DNA from: Labyrinthula sp. Ha
Taxonomy: Eukaryota > Sar > Bigyra > Labyrinthulida > Labyrinthulaceae
Assembly (NCBI GenBank): GCA_015227615.1
Contig: JAALGZ010000005.1
Span: 682,001-746,000, forward strand
DNA length: 64,000 nt
Direction: 5' to 3'
Shown here: positions 43,309 to 56,055 of the stretch, piece by piece
Layout of the letters: each line of letters starts with the position of its first letter
Numbering within the stretch: the first letter of the stretch is position 1
The notes under the pieces: model-generated
What the model was told of the DNA's origin: nothing
The model's database searches: none
What the model saw: the letters and a program-made list of their open reading frames with translations, nothing else
Position numbers and translations under genes: made by a program

Positions 43309-46300
43309 TTTATCTGGGTTTTACACTGTAATATTGAAGGATATCGTTTTTTCAGGGCTTTAGTTTTCTAGTTCAGAAATTTATTAGATTCTAATGTCTA
43401 TTTTGTAGTCTGTTCAAAGTAGACATCTTAATAGAGATGATAAAGCGAGAGTAAATTGGGATTGGGTGTTAACATGTAGTAAAGTTAACGCCTTGCTGTG
43501 GCTGATATTTTACCAATTAGAGTTAACTCTATTGTTAGGCCTCTGAGCGAAGTGATAATCCTAGAACCCCACGGACTAAAATAAGAAAAAGATCAGAAGA
43601 AAAAGAAGAAGAAGCAATAAAGGAAGGGTTAGAGTGTGGAATCAGAATATCTCTGTGAAATGATAGTTTAGAGGTAGTGGGAGAGAAATGTCTCAGCAAA
43701 GCGGTAGAATTCAAACTGATTAGTGTAGCTGGTATAGTTTTCTTGGGGGGGGGCTATTTGGAGGTTGGAAACCCTTCGGTCTTACAAGGAGGACATAACT
43801 AACCCAAAGCCCTTTCCTGCGTCGTCTGGGACTCGAACCCACTTAACCAACCCCCCGGCACATTTTCTTGCCATGACACTGCAAACCTGGTATAGATGTA
43901 ATACTCGATATATCCATTTTCTTTGCCCAGATAAAGTGGTGATTAGACGTCTCACCAGTGTGGTATATAGGAGCAGGAAATAGATCATACTTAAATTTTC
44001 GAGGAAAAAGGAGGCAGAGTACAAGTAACGCATGTCAAACAGCTATTTATTTTCTTTCCAATTATTTTCCAAGGTAGAGAACTGAACGTTCAAAATAAAC
44101 TGAATATACTTCAGTTGTCTTAAACAGAAAGAAATATTGTTCACTAAATGTTGCTCAATCCTAATAGCGCAACCCAAACCATGTAGATTATTCATTACAT
44201 GGTAACAATCCCCAATTAGCTCTTGTATTATATTTTTGCTGAGGAGTCTATGATTACTGTTTCAAATGGCAACACATATATAACAAAACTAATCAGAATA
44301 AAAGATACACAAGATAATAAATAAGACAATGGAATGACATTTTCTTCGCGAACCCTAATTAACTAATTTTGTTCTCATGGACATTCTATAGAAACCAGCT
44401 TTATATAAATATTTCCAGAAGTGAGGTTTCAGCGTATGGTTTCATAAAAGTTAGTATTTTTCTGCAACTATTTCACTTACAGTTTTATGTGTTAGTTAGG
44501 GTTTCTAATATTATATTATTCGCAGTACCCATGACAAAGTGTCTAGCGAGATAATTGTTATAGAAAACCCTCTCTCCTGATTTCTAATAATACATGACCT
44601 AGCTTCAACAGGCAACTCCTTTGTAATTTCTACTTTAAAATCTGTCTCTGTCTTAGCATATACTGCTTCAACGGGTAGAAATATAACAATATGGAGTTGC
44701 AGAATATATTTACTTTTTAAGCACAAATCAATCCAGATAAAAAATAAATTACCCACAAAACCTCGGTTCAGCAACCACTAGGGTTGGGATGATAAATAAA
44801 AACAGAAAGGAATACTTCACAGGGTATGAAAAAGATCCACACATTCTCATAGCAATCAAAAATGTCTCTTTAACTTTCATTTAGGGAACACTCCTTATGC
44901 AATTCGAAACAATTTAGTCTTGTAAGCGTTTCATGTAGCAATCGGTGTATGGACCAAGCTAAAATAACAAAAGCATCAAAGGCTATAATATTTGTGTACA
45001 ACAACAACATGGTCTTCAAAAGTTTTCCGTGATTCTTTTATAGATTGAGTAATGACTGAATTAAACAAACTATGATATAGCATGTTAAAATAAGTTACAA
45101 CAATAACACAGGGGGCAAGAATAGCTGGAATATGGAGATAGTAAGTTGAATTTGCCATTAGTAAAAAGCACTTTGCCATATTATTTATTCTAATGTAACT
45201 AGGTAAGCTTACTCAGTGATAATAGGAAATAACATCTTCCGGTTCTTGGAATAATCTTGAAATGGAAAATTTGTTCATTTTACTAGAAAAGCGAAAGATA
45301 TAGATTAGAAGGTTAACCAGGTAAATTTTACACGAGGATGTATACTTATCACAGACCCCTTTTGAAAAAAGCTAAAGTTTAATGGGTGTAATGGATAATT
45401 TTTTTATAAGAAAGGTCACTACTATATCTATATTCTCGATCAGTTCTAGTTATATGCAGTACTTTCAACAAAAAAAATCAACTTTTCACATCTTACTATT
45501 ACAGCGATAGTTCTTTGAAAAATATAATTAATTTGCTTTTGTGGCATTCGCATTTCATTTTGGGGGATGAAAAAACCAAGAAAAACCAATCATTTGAAAA
45601 TGGAATTTGGTTCCATGGTCTAAGATCATAATGGTTAATTAACAAAGAGAAATAAAATTTTTATTTTCAAAAACAATGGTGTCCCCATAGTTTTATCTTT
45701 GGGTCTACCCGGATGGGGATATCATAACGGAGTACGAATGCAAAAGACTTAGAAAATACTGGAAGGTAAGTAGTAAGACGATCTCAAAAAATTATTTTGT
45801 TTGCAATGAGTTTTTAAGGCTTAAGCTTCATGCAATCCCTATTCGGAAAAATATGTCTAATTTTCCTAGACAATCTGAATTGGGATGACATAGTTAATGA
45901 TGTAAAGCTACCCAGAGCTTTAAAATAATACATTATAAACCTACGTATTATTAAGAAACCCTGCCAGTATAATACCTACAATGAGGTTACCCTTCCACTT
46001 TAAGAAAAACGAGATAGCTATATCTGAGACTCAAGAAATAATTACTGAAGTTTAACTTTTTATTTTAAGTACATAAAACTAATGTTATCATGTCCGTGAA
46101 ATTTTACCAAGCCAACGCTTTTGTGCTTAGCGCCTTTATTATTTTACCTAAATGAATTCCAACTTCTATTAGTACAACTAGCTATGATTTTATACATTTT
46201 ATCATAATCAAGAAACTGTACTACCTATGCATGAAAAAAAAAGCTGTCCCTAACTGGAAGTACGGGATCATTTAGCAGATGCAAATCCTTAGAGTTATAT

Positions 46301-48741
46301 AGATCATATTGGAGTGAATTAATTTTAGTATGAAAGTTTACAACTCCATACCTAACATATAAAACAGGTCTAATACAGTGATAACTTGATGAATATGTTT
46401 TTTCTTCTCCAAATCTGTATCGACGTTCTTAAGCTGCTACTTCGAGGAAATGTTGTGCTGCTAAGGCTTATGTATTTAAACTACGGCTTTTGATCAGAGT
46501 ATTACATTGAGTTCAAAGCTAACTCCAGCAACCGAAAGCACCATTAACAAGCAATTATTTACTTGGTATGTAAATAGTGTCGTATTCTATACCGATTATC
46601 TTTCATAAACCTGCCATTGTAGCCGAATATATTCAAAATACTATGGGAGTAGCCTGAAATGTCGAATATCTCAAAATATTACAACGGGTAAATGTCATAA
46701 ACATTGATTTTTAGGTATCATATCTATATTACTACCTATTCAATAGTGACATTTATATTAAAAGCAAGTATACAGAGTCCACCTAGCAAGGAAATTAAAC
46801 ATATATATCTTCAGAAAGCAGTGAATCATGACTAACATGTATTTATTACTCGACAAAGTACATTCCTATATAACTAAAAAGCAAGCGCTGGTTGTGTATG
46901 CACTCAGTGGAAGCCTTTTTAAGATGGAGATAATAGATAGTGAAAAATATCTTATATCTTTTCGGAATATAATTTCACCGTAAGGTTTCATCGCTTTAAT
47001 AAACAAGATGAATGATGCCAGAAAACTACACTTCAATTTATGAATTGATACACAAATCACTTTCGTCAAGGAAACTACATTAATTAGGTAAATGTCTTGA
47101 TAGAAAATGATAGCGTTTATTTTTATTGCTACGAACCAAATGCTGGGCTCAGAGGAAATGTGGTTGATTTAATTTTTCTTGATTTTTCCAAATATTTTTT
47201 TTCACGAACCGAAGAAATAAAGGCAAACTTTTTACCTCATCCAAATGCAGTTTATTGAAATAAATAATTTTGATATTCTATGGTGGGTAATACGCTCATA
47301 CTTTAGCTGTAAATGACAAGAAGAAGCTTTGAGTTACAAATGAAAATCATAATTGAGGATACGAGGATTCATTAAGATGCTTTCTTGATGGGTGATACCA
47401 ATTTCAGAACTGGAGCAAGTGAAGTCTGGATGAAAATGTTCCCGGTGCTGTATTTGTTATGTAAGTAAAATAAAAAAATAAATTTCATATGAGGTTCCGA
47501 AGCTGCGTCAAAAATTGGATGCTCACCCTTGGAAGATTCTGGATACTTCTCAAGAAAGCAGAAAAGACAATATAGTTTCCTAAATGCCGTTATGCTGAAT
47601 AATTAAAATCCAGATTCCTGAAACTTCTCCTATAAATAATTTTTATGTTAATTTTAAATTCAAATTTTATATGTTCTATTCATAGCTAGGGTAACCTAAC
47701 TCACCCATAGAAACTAAGAGTTTATGAAGAATCACTTCAGTGAGGAATACAGATGAAACCTAATATTTTTCTTTAAAAATGCAGCTATCAATAAATTCAA
47801 AGCGCAATTTAATTAATATATCCTCTCTAAGCATATTTAGTAAGATATGCAATGTTATGCGTTTATCTATCTGGGAGATACCTTGGAGTAGTCAGACACT
47901 CAACTATGAGTTGGAGGAACCAATAGAAGCATTGGGATGAAGTACTGATATAACTCAGGCTCTGTTGTGCTGGATAATGCTTATCGAATACCAATAACTC
48001 GCAAGAGGCAATATTGGATACCAATAAAGGTCACAAGGTACTTATTATAGTCCGTTATAAACAATTTAGGCTATACCCCATCTCATGCTAATCGTATGAG
48101 TCTTTTAGTTTTGCTATTACCCAAATAAGTTAGGTATTTTGTGCTTATGTTATTTTATAATTAGATTTTCTGTCGATAGTTAGTTCTATCTTAATTTCCC
48201 CAAGTATTATACGACTCTTGACACTGTTAATTAATATCGACAGGCAATAACCGATAAATCTACTATGAGTTATTTAATATTACTATTTAATATAATATTT
48301 TAATATGTTCACACTATTATACACATTCGCTAACTATTTTCACTGAATCGTAACTTTCTTGGAGTAGGTTTCCTTACTAACCCAAGTGATACGCAGTGTA
48401 TTACATATAATAGGGTAATGATTGTATCAGAAAATGAAAAAGAAGAATACATATATATTTATTAAATAGTTTTCTATATTTCTAGTTTTATATAATGAGC
48501 TTAGGTGACAACATAAATAAAGAGACAAAACAGCTTTCACCAAGAGGCATTAGTTAGCTGTAAGTTGTTATTAGTATATCTTATATTCTTATTCATATCC
48601 TAGAGAGATATAATTTTCCTTCTATAAATCTATTTAATTCCTAAAGTTTATTCGTATGGTTTAAGTTATTAATACCAAAAACCTTGTAAATGGACCTAAC
48701 TATTAACTTACTGCAATGTTAGCAATAGAGAAGAAAACACA
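43309..48741. other. Gene-free stretch, 5.4 kb
   Basis: No frame above 87 codons and none with a motif. Noted structures are a G9 run at 43,745-43,753 next to a pol III-type A/B-box sequence (listed separately), and a purine-rich patch at about 43,580-43,700. From 44 kb onward the DNA is AT-rich and featureless. Confidence 0.5.
43820..43875 (-). repeat. tRNA-like pol III relic (fused A box and B box), possibly SINE-derived
   Basis: On the minus strand TGGTTAAGTGGG (43,849-43,838) fits the A-box consensus and GGGTTCGAGTCCC (43,840-43,828) fits the B-box/T-loop consensus of tRNA genes. The two overlap, so there is no anticodon arm, and no 7-base acceptor pairing is found around them. This is not a working tRNA. 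It could be a tRNA relic with an internal deletion or the head of a tRNA-derived SINE; the stretch continuing to the G/C homopolymer at 43,745-43,753 may belong to it. Confidence 0.35.
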
Positions 48742-48786
48742 ATGGTACATTACCACTTTGAATCAATATTAATTTATTACACCAGT

Positions 48787-50559
48787 ATGAGAGCTCCAGG
48801 GGTTTGTCTGGTCAAGAAAGAATATGCTTTGAGAAACTTCGTCGCAGATCCAATAGAATCAACAAGTACAAATGAAGAAAATAATAAAACCCCAAGAAAA
48901 CGTAAATTTCGTCATAAAAACAGAGGACAGAACAAGACTAGGTCACTTGAAGAGCTAGGATTAAACAAAAGGCCAAACAAAAAAGACATCTTGTGCCAGA
49001 GCATTGCAAAAGATAAACCCTGCTCTAAACACGTGGAAGATTGTCCTTTTTCTCATGATCTCCTAACCTTTCTTCAAACAAAGCAAGCAGATCCAACGTT
49101 TGTAGCAGACCTTCCAATCAAATCCTGTCCACAATTTCTCAAAACCGGTGTCTGTTCATTTGGGCATAGGTGTCTTTTCTCCCAAAGCCACACAATATTG
49201 GATGCAACTAACAGAGCTAAGAATTCTATCAACAACGAAGTAAATGAAAAATACAAGGAGAAAATAACCGAGAAGGAAGTTTACGAAGAAATAAAGCCGC
49301 AGTCTGATTTTCTATTTAGCTTAAGAAGAAAACAATATGACTTTGGAGCGGACATAGATTTTTCCGCCGAGAAGACATCGAGAAAACTAGATTTAACAGA
49401 TAAAATTTACATTGCGCCTTTAACAACTGTAGGAAATCTCCCGTTTAGAAGAATTTGTAAAAAGTTTGGGGCAGATGTGACATGTGGCGAGATGTGCTTG
49501 GCAAGAGAGTTACTAACTGGAAAGGCATCTGAGTGGGCTTTAACTCGGCGGCATAGTTCAGAAGATGTATTTGGTGTGCAAATTACAGATTCTGACCCTA
49601 AGATATTACTCAAGACTGTGAACTTGTTTAACTCAGGGCAGAATGAGAATTTAAAGCTTGATTTTGTTGATTTTAATCTTGGTTGTCCGATTGATTTAAT
49701 CACAGGATATGGAGCTGGAAGTGCTCTTATGAATAGAGAAGGGAAAATAACAACACTGGTCCAAAGTTTAGAGAAAGTTAAAAGGCTTTCATTTTCATAT
49801 GGGATTAAGATGAGAACTGGATGGAATTCTTCAAAACACACAGCCCATAAATTAATAAGAAAAGTGTCAAATTTCACCCCAATGAAGTTGGCGTACTTTG
49901 CTGTTCATGGACGATCCAGACAGCAAAGATACACAAAATTGTCAGATTGGAAGTATATTTATAGCTGCAGAGAAAGTATTGCTATTGAAAAAGAAAACGG
50001 AAATGAAGAAACAATATTAGAACCTTTGAATATAAATTTGATTGGGAATGGTGACATTATGTCCCATATAGATTGGAGTAACAAAGTAAGGTCGAACCCG
50101 AGTGTTACAACTGGAATGATAGCAAGAGGTGCACTAATAAAACCATGGATAAGTAAGGAAATAAAGGAAGAACAATATTTTGACATCTCGGCTCAAGAAA
50201 GATTTGACTTGTTGACAGACTTTTGTAGATTTGGATTGGAGCACTGGGGAAGTGATAGAAAAGGAGTAGACACAACACGCAGGTTCTTGTTAGAGTGGAT
50301 GAGTTTTTTATGGAGGTATATACCTGTAGGTGTTATTGAGCAAAATTATCTTCCTCAGATGATTAATGATAGACCCCAAAGATTTATTGGGAGAAACGAT
50401 CTCGAAACGATTCTAGGTTCACCAGCAGTTGAAGACTGGATTACAGTAACCGAACGGATACTAGGAAAAGTTCCCAAAAAGTTTAAGTTTGTTCCAAAGC
50501 ACAGAGCTAATGCATATCAACCAACCACTAATGAGCTCTTAAAGGAGGTTAAGGTTTAA
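48787..50559 (+). CDS. DUS3: tRNA-dihydrouridine synthase 3 (Dus3), 590 aa
   Basis: Dus3 reduces U47 of cytosolic tRNAs to dihydrouridine using FMN and NADPH. The start GVCLVKKEYAL and a basic KRKFRHKNR stretch (probable nuclear signal) precede two CCCH zinc fingers; the first is CQSIAKDKPCSKHVEDCPFSH, the second CPQFLKTGVC...RCLFSQSH with a slightly wider final spacing. The Dus TIM barrel follows: IYIAPLTTVGNLPFRRICKK (FMN binding), NLGCPIDLITGYGAGSALMN with the catalytic Cys (residue 300 counted from this start), KMRTGW, FAVHGRSRQQRY and MIARGALIKPWI. The C-terminal helical domain has LEHWGSDRKG and TRRFLLEWMSFLWRY, as in human DUS3L. I use the ATG at 48,787 because homologs begin close to GV..KKEY; an in-frame ATG at 48,742 adds 15 unlikely residues. 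Convergent with TAF10, 12 bases apart. Confidence 0.95.
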   Translation: MRAPGVCLVKKEYALRNFVADPIESTSTNEENNKTPRKRKFRHKNRGQNKTRSLEELGLNKRPNKKDILCQSIAKDKPCSKHVEDCPFSHDLLTFLQTKQADPTFVADLPIKSCPQFLKTGVCSFGHRCLFSQSHTILDATNRAKNSINNEVNEKYKEKITEKEVYEEIKPQSDFLFSLRRKQYDFGADIDFSAEKTSRKLDLTDKIYIAPLTTVGNLPFRRICKKFGADVTCGEMCLARELLTGKASEWALTRRHSSEDVFGVQITDSDPKILLKTVNLFNSGQNENLKLDFVDFNLGCPIDLITGYGAGSALMNREGKITTLVQSLEKVKRLSFSYGIKMRTGWNSSKHTAHKLIRKVSNFTPMKLAYFAVHGRSRQQRYTKLSDWKYIYSCRESIAIEKENGNEETILEPLNINLIGNGDIMSHIDWSNKVRSNPSVTTGMIARGALIKPWISKEIKEEQYFDISAQERFDLLTDFCRFGLEHWGSDRKGVDTTRRFLLEWMSFLWRYIPVGVIEQNYLPQMINDRPQRFIGRNDLETILGSPAVEDWITVTERILGKVPKKFKFVPKHRANAYQPTTNELLKEVKV

Positions 50560-50571
50560 ATTCTTTTCTGA

Positions 50572-50913
50572 TTAAATGTTTGGGGGAATGAAGTTGTGAA
50601 AATGCTCGTTGAGAGAGTAGTTTAGATCTGAGCAAGTTAGCGTTGCATTTGAACGTTTACTATCTGAATTATTTAAGTCATTTCTCTCCTTAGATGTTTG
50701 AAGAACCTGTTCAATCTTCTTTTCCATGAACAGAGACAGCAACCGCAAGAGGTCAATTTCCTTGTCTATCATATTTTGCATTTGATATTCGGGCGGTGGT
50801 GAAATGTCGCAACCAGCTCTTTGGATGTATTGCTCAATGATTTTTTCTGGAACTTTAGGTGTAACGTTCTTTATTTGAGTTAAAATTTCATGGATTGATT
50901 TGTCTTCTTTCAT
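50572..50913 (-). CDS. TAF10: TFIID/SAGA subunit TAF10, 113 aa
   Basis: A short histone-fold protein of TFIID and SAGA. NVTPKVPEKIIEQYIQRAGC corresponds to human TAF10 YTPTIPDAVTGYYLNRAGF. The central helix IDLLRLLSLFMEKKIEQVLQ corresponds to IRLISLAAQKFISDIANDAL, and ATLTCSDLNYSLNEHF to YTLTMEDLTPALSEYG; the end HNFIPPNI matches VKKPHYF in position. The human protein has a long N-terminal extension that is absent here, so this is essentially only the conserved domain, as in many protists. TAF10 pairs with TAF3, TAF8 or SUPT7L histone folds. Start at the ATG that opens MKEDKSIHEIL. It converges on DUS3 with 12 bases between the stop codons, so the two transcripts' 3' ends must overlap or be very short. 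Confidence 0.85.
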   Translation of the reverse strand: MKEDKSIHEILTQIKNVTPKVPEKIIEQYIQRAGCDISPPPEYQMQNMIDKEIDLLRLLSLFMEKKIEQVLQTSKERNDLNNSDSKRSNATLTCSDLNYSLNEHFHNFIPPNI

Positions 50914-53900
50914 TCAGAATATTCTTATCAAACGACAGACGTTACTTAATCAACTCTGTGGTAATGCCATCTTGCTCTTAACCCTGGCCCCATTCACTAA
51001 TGCTGAACATAGAAAGCTATCCAGTTAATTCTGACACTATAAACAAATACCTAAGTTAAACCAAATATATCTAGTGATAAGGTTAGTACTATATTTTTTT
51101 AAACTATATAATCTTCTTTTAAGCTGTAAGAGCAAGAATGAGTCATTGGTCTCCAAGTCAAGACTCGGAGTCAGCATTGCTTAGTGTATATTCCCAACTT
51201 AGCGTTCAAGAACAAAACATAGCGCCGAAATCAAACCAAGGTACCTTTTTAAGTAGTTCAAAAGTTTTCCACATGCGAGGTATTTATTACCGTCATCAAA
51301 CTTAGGGTCAAATAAGATTTCTAGTCCCCGGTAAGGTTCCCTTGAGAATAATAATAAACATTAAAATATATTACTTTATTTAATTTACGTGAGGGCCAGC
51401 AATAAAAAATTGAACAATAATAATTAAATGGATATTTAGAATCTCTCTTTTGATATTTACTCTCAAACACAGTTCACCAGAGACTGTCATTTGTTGCCAT
51501 TATGGGGTCGTCAATTAGGTGGTAAACCCATGATTAGTACAAACATTTGGCACCAATCAAAAAGTAGTTACATGAGATAATTAAGCTTTACAAATATATA
51601 AAAATTAACAGTTTCTTAAAATTTGGTCTATATATAGTCCCGTACGAAAGTAACGTACACTTTAACAAGTAGGATTAACCTACTACTCTTAAATTTCTAA
51701 GCCTTAAGGCAATTCCCAAAGTTAAATTTTACTATTCCATCATAAGAAAATGTTTTTGCATCCAGAAAAAAAATCAGTTGCACATGCTTTTATAAGTTTG
51801 ATCCACAACTGTTTTTATTCAGATTAGATTTCTAGGTTATGTTACCTTTTACTCCTTTATTTACGAGCTAAAAGGGCATCTTTCTAGAAAATAGCTCAAG
51901 GCAATTAGGAAACCTGTTTCTGAAATGTGATGTATCGTTAAGTAAGACTGCTTTTTACTTGGTTAATTTTAGAAAACTAACTGTCAGTATTCCACAATAC
52001 CAATGTATTCATTTTGCTAGAATGAACCAGTTAGATAGATAAATCCCCAAATAAATCCCAAAATAAATGCAACACTTGATACCATAATGCATCTACAGAT
52101 ATAAAGCTGACTCCCTCTATATATACTCTTCGAGTTAAATACTTGGTGTTTTCTTTCCCAATTTCATTGGCCGCATAAAACTTTATTTAAATGTTTTATT
52201 TTCCATCAATAGAGAGATGTGCCTTGGTTTTAAATAATAGGTAATTTCAAGGCAACTGTCTTAATAACTACCTGCGCAAGATACATTTGGTGATCCTAGT
52301 TTACCGAATAGTATATTAAAACTAATACTAGTCAATGAGTTTATGTTGTCCCAGCGGTAAACAACCTTACTATTTAAGCGATTGCCTTATAAAGGAAAAC
52401 ATTTTTCAAAGAAACGTAAATAAAAGGAAATTAACATTTGCACAGTTATAATATGAGTTGAACAATTAGATACGCAAGATGCCTCTGCATCCAATAGCAA
52501 CTTATTTTTGCTTGTGACCAACCTGGTATCCAAATCTCTACAGCTAAACCTATGTATGCATATATGTATTATTTTCGTTATAGCCCAAATGAGCTTGATA
52601 CCTTGGGTTTACATGGGATAGGCGTATTAAACATGTGGTAGAGTTTAATGTCACTTATCGAAGGTGTATTTTGTTTAGACTTAATGTTTTCACATCTATA
52701 CACCTATAGTCTATAGATTCTCAGAACTGTTCTTTGAAATCCAAGCATACTAGAATATAGAGGTTACTCTAATAACTTCCAGCATCTCAAAAAACAACCT
52801 CAATATAACTCAGTCCAATTACTGATAACCAAATTTGGGTTAGAAGTATTGACGTCCCGAATATTAATCTAGCCTATGTATCAGTAAGTCAAATAAAATC
52901 TTTATTGATAGCAACATTACGAGAGAAAGCTACTGAAATACATATATGATACTCAACATGTTTCATCCACATAGAAACAATACTGAGGTTAAAAATATGT
53001 AGGTATATTCCAGTTCCTTTCACCTGTTTTACTAACTTAGATTCCCAAAATACAGGCTAGATCATTGAGTGCCAATTGAATAGTTAAATGAGTCATGTTG
53101 GTTAAATCTAAACATTTTTCTGTGTTATTGTACAAACAAAAACATAGGGACTATAGTAACAATATTTGAGTTGTGAGAATATTTCATAGAGAGCTCATGC
53201 GCAAATAAATGTTATTATGAGAATTGCAAAAATAGAATCCTTTGTCATTTGTTTGCCCCTCTAATGTTTTCTGGAATATAGACAGTTTGTTTAATTGAGT
53301 TGAACACTTTCTTTTTTTGTGATTGTCTGTTTAACTATATGTGCGAGCCTTTTAGTTTTATTTGACACTTTTTTTCCATTGCCTAGTTGTTACTGTTCCA
53401 TGCTATTTAGGACTAGACGCCATATTCTATCTATGTTTCGTAAAATCGAAGTGGTTGAATACACTGTGTAGAGGTGTAATAAATTTATTACAAGTATCTA
53501 ATTTTTCAAGTTATTGCAAGACCCCAGATTATAATATACTTGAACAATAGTTAGATTTTTATTTAGTTTAGACATTTATTGATATTTAAAGTCTTATCGG
53601 GACCAGCCGACCCAACTTTCCATGAATTTAGTTATGACTTTACGTTCTTAGAGAGTTGAAAAGAATACTTGCTTTGAAATATACCAAATATTAGTATAAA
53701 CACCACCGTGTCTTGGCTCGGTTATTCTTGTCATCAAAGGAACCAGATTTTAAGGGTCAGATTTTCGAACACTCGAACCTGTGCGTGAAGTGTTGTCTTA
53801 CCTAAATTTCAATCACAAAGCTGTTATCAATTCAAAAAGGTTAAATTAATATGGAAAGATATCTAACCGCATGGTCCTGAGCTTTCTAGATGAAGCAAAT

Positions 53901-56055
53901 GGCTGTGGATTAAAAAGAATTAACGTGGTGATGTATCTTCTTTTAATTTTGGAATCGTTTGGTCAGATTTTGGTCGGATATGTATCTACTGGAGAACATT
54001 GGTGTTTTTGATCGATCAAAACTTAGACTGGAATGGTATTTTACAGCTATATCATAAATAATTTTTTTCACTAACTCTAACCGGAGATACGGCTTTCAGC
54101 AAAATATAGACACTGTGTACCTAAACTATGAACCAACAAACAATAAGCACATCACAATCTCTATGCAGGTCTTGACAAGATGCTTCCGTTGTTATTAGGT
54201 TGAAGGCATATCGTAGGAGTACATGAAAAGTATTTACTTGAGATCAAGAATTATATTACGTTGTTCTAAGAATTCTACGAGTTTGGGTTTATTATTAGCT
54301 TTGAACGGGATGTGGGTTGATCTTTCAACTCGTTGTATACTAGAAGAAAGGTTCTTGAACTATTCCGTCTCTGAAATGTCTCGTTCTTAGGTTGTACTTC
54401 AGGTTAAATGGGTTCCAGTCGCGCATTTAGATCCAGAAAGTCCACGTAATTCTTCCATATATTCTGATGAGTTGACTCTATACGGACATGTTATACTGTA
54501 TTTCCCAACAAGCAACAAACAATTTTGCTGCCTTGATCAGTCTATGTCTAATATGACATATTTTTTGTTTAGTTTTATAAACAGGAGTTGACCGTGGCAT
54601 TGTGGACATTGGATGGGAGAAAAAGGTACATGAATATTTATTTCTACATCAGTTTTCAGTTCAACGTTAAATCAAAATTGGTTTGTTGCTTCTAGAAAAC
54701 CCCTGCTTGTGAGATCCTTATTCTGCGCGTTGCAATCTATTTCAACTGTTTTAAGAATGTAGAGCATGGATTCTTTATCTAATTTAGCAACATGTATAGC
54801 TTTTTTAATTTATGGAGTTATTTTCTAAGCCTAAAATATTCCAGTTATTGGCGGGGAAGGTACGGAATGTACAAAAAAATGGATTCCATTATAAGTATCC
54901 TTCGTCATATAACATATCTGAGTGTTGATTTTGTTACTCTCAATTAATATATTAAGATAGAAACTATTGTTATCTGATTGAATAATCTAGTATGGAACTA
55001 TAATGACGGAAACTATATATTAGAATATTCTTTAGGTATGTTACTAAATACTGTAGTTATTGATTGTAATTATTCATTGTAATTTGCAAATTTATTGGTT
55101 TTAATATAAAGCCATTTAATCTGTAATCTTTGCTATGATGTTTATCTCAATACAATACCTTAGTTTTCACTAGCAGGCAATCGATATATTGATCAAAGCA
55201 AGTGCTTGTAAAACTTAGGGTTAAGTTACTAGACCATGGAAGTAGATCATTTTCCGAAAAAGGCAGGACTCAAGAAGATTTTCGATGTTGATTAAATCTT
55301 ACCAGTATACTTCATTTTAAGGAGCCCAACTTAATCATGATTTTTTTGTCTAGTCAATCCAACTTTGTATTCAACTTCTCAGGGCTCTATTAACTCCTCC
55401 TGTGTCCTGAGGTTATTCTTTATTATGTTAGAGGGCTTGTTCCCTGTTCATGTTGCAAATATAGCTGGTACTGTTAAATTTTAGTGCATAAATAGTTGTT
55501 ACAGGGGTACTCAATGAATTTGATAAAGTTTATCAATATTAATTGGATGATTGAATTGATTTTGAGTTTCAATAAGAAAATTGGGATTTGGATTCGCATC
55601 AAATGATTCTGACTATCAATTGATTATCATTCCAGGGTTGGGCACATGACCATGGTTCAAATGGCTAATCAAATGTTACTTATTTTCCGCACCGTTGGAA
55701 AAGCTTTCAAAAATGGACACATAGCCCAAATACATCCTACCCCTTGATCATTGTGCCATTCCATATATGTTTTCATACAGCACAAAAATGAAATAATAAA
55801 ATTGCAGCAATTTAGAACATGGCCATATAGCCCAGTCTTGTATTGATATTCAAATGATTATCAATAATCAATCAGAATAGTCTATCAATATTAATGATAA
55901 TCAATAAGAAATATATGGGCCAGAAATTCATTGAAGAATTATGCATGAATCAATCCGTCTCTAAACTGGAAGTCTTTGGCATCATCTAAACTACATGTGG
56001 TCTACAATTGCCCAAAATATTATTAGTGTAAAACAAGCGAAAAATAGAAACACGT
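50914..56055. other. Gene-free stretch, 5.1 kb
   Basis: No frame above 76 codons apart from one antisense to the RING gene, and none with a motif. Repeated ATCAAT/ATTGAT words cluster at 55.5-55.9 kb (separate entry). The rest is AT-rich unique-looking DNA. Confidence 0.5.
55531..55910. repeat. Short direct and inverted repeats enclosing about 350 bases
   Basis: TATCAATATTAAT occurs at 55,531-55,543 and again at 55,883-55,895. ATTGATTATCATT (55,618-55,630) is inverted near the right end, as ATGATAATCAAT at 55,894-55,905. Between them CATATAGCCCA and CACATAGCCCA form a second pair. The arrangement resembles a small non-autonomous mobile element or its relic, but no clean terminal repeat with target-site duplication was found. 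Confidence 0.35.

Noticed and set aside
43820-43875. Intact tRNA gene
   Set aside because: A and B boxes are present but overlap; there is no anticodon arm or acceptor stem, so it is listed as a relic only.
49407-49877. 156-codon minus frame inside DUS3
   Set aside because: Antisense shadow of the Dus catalytic domain, whose plus-strand reading is strongly conserved.
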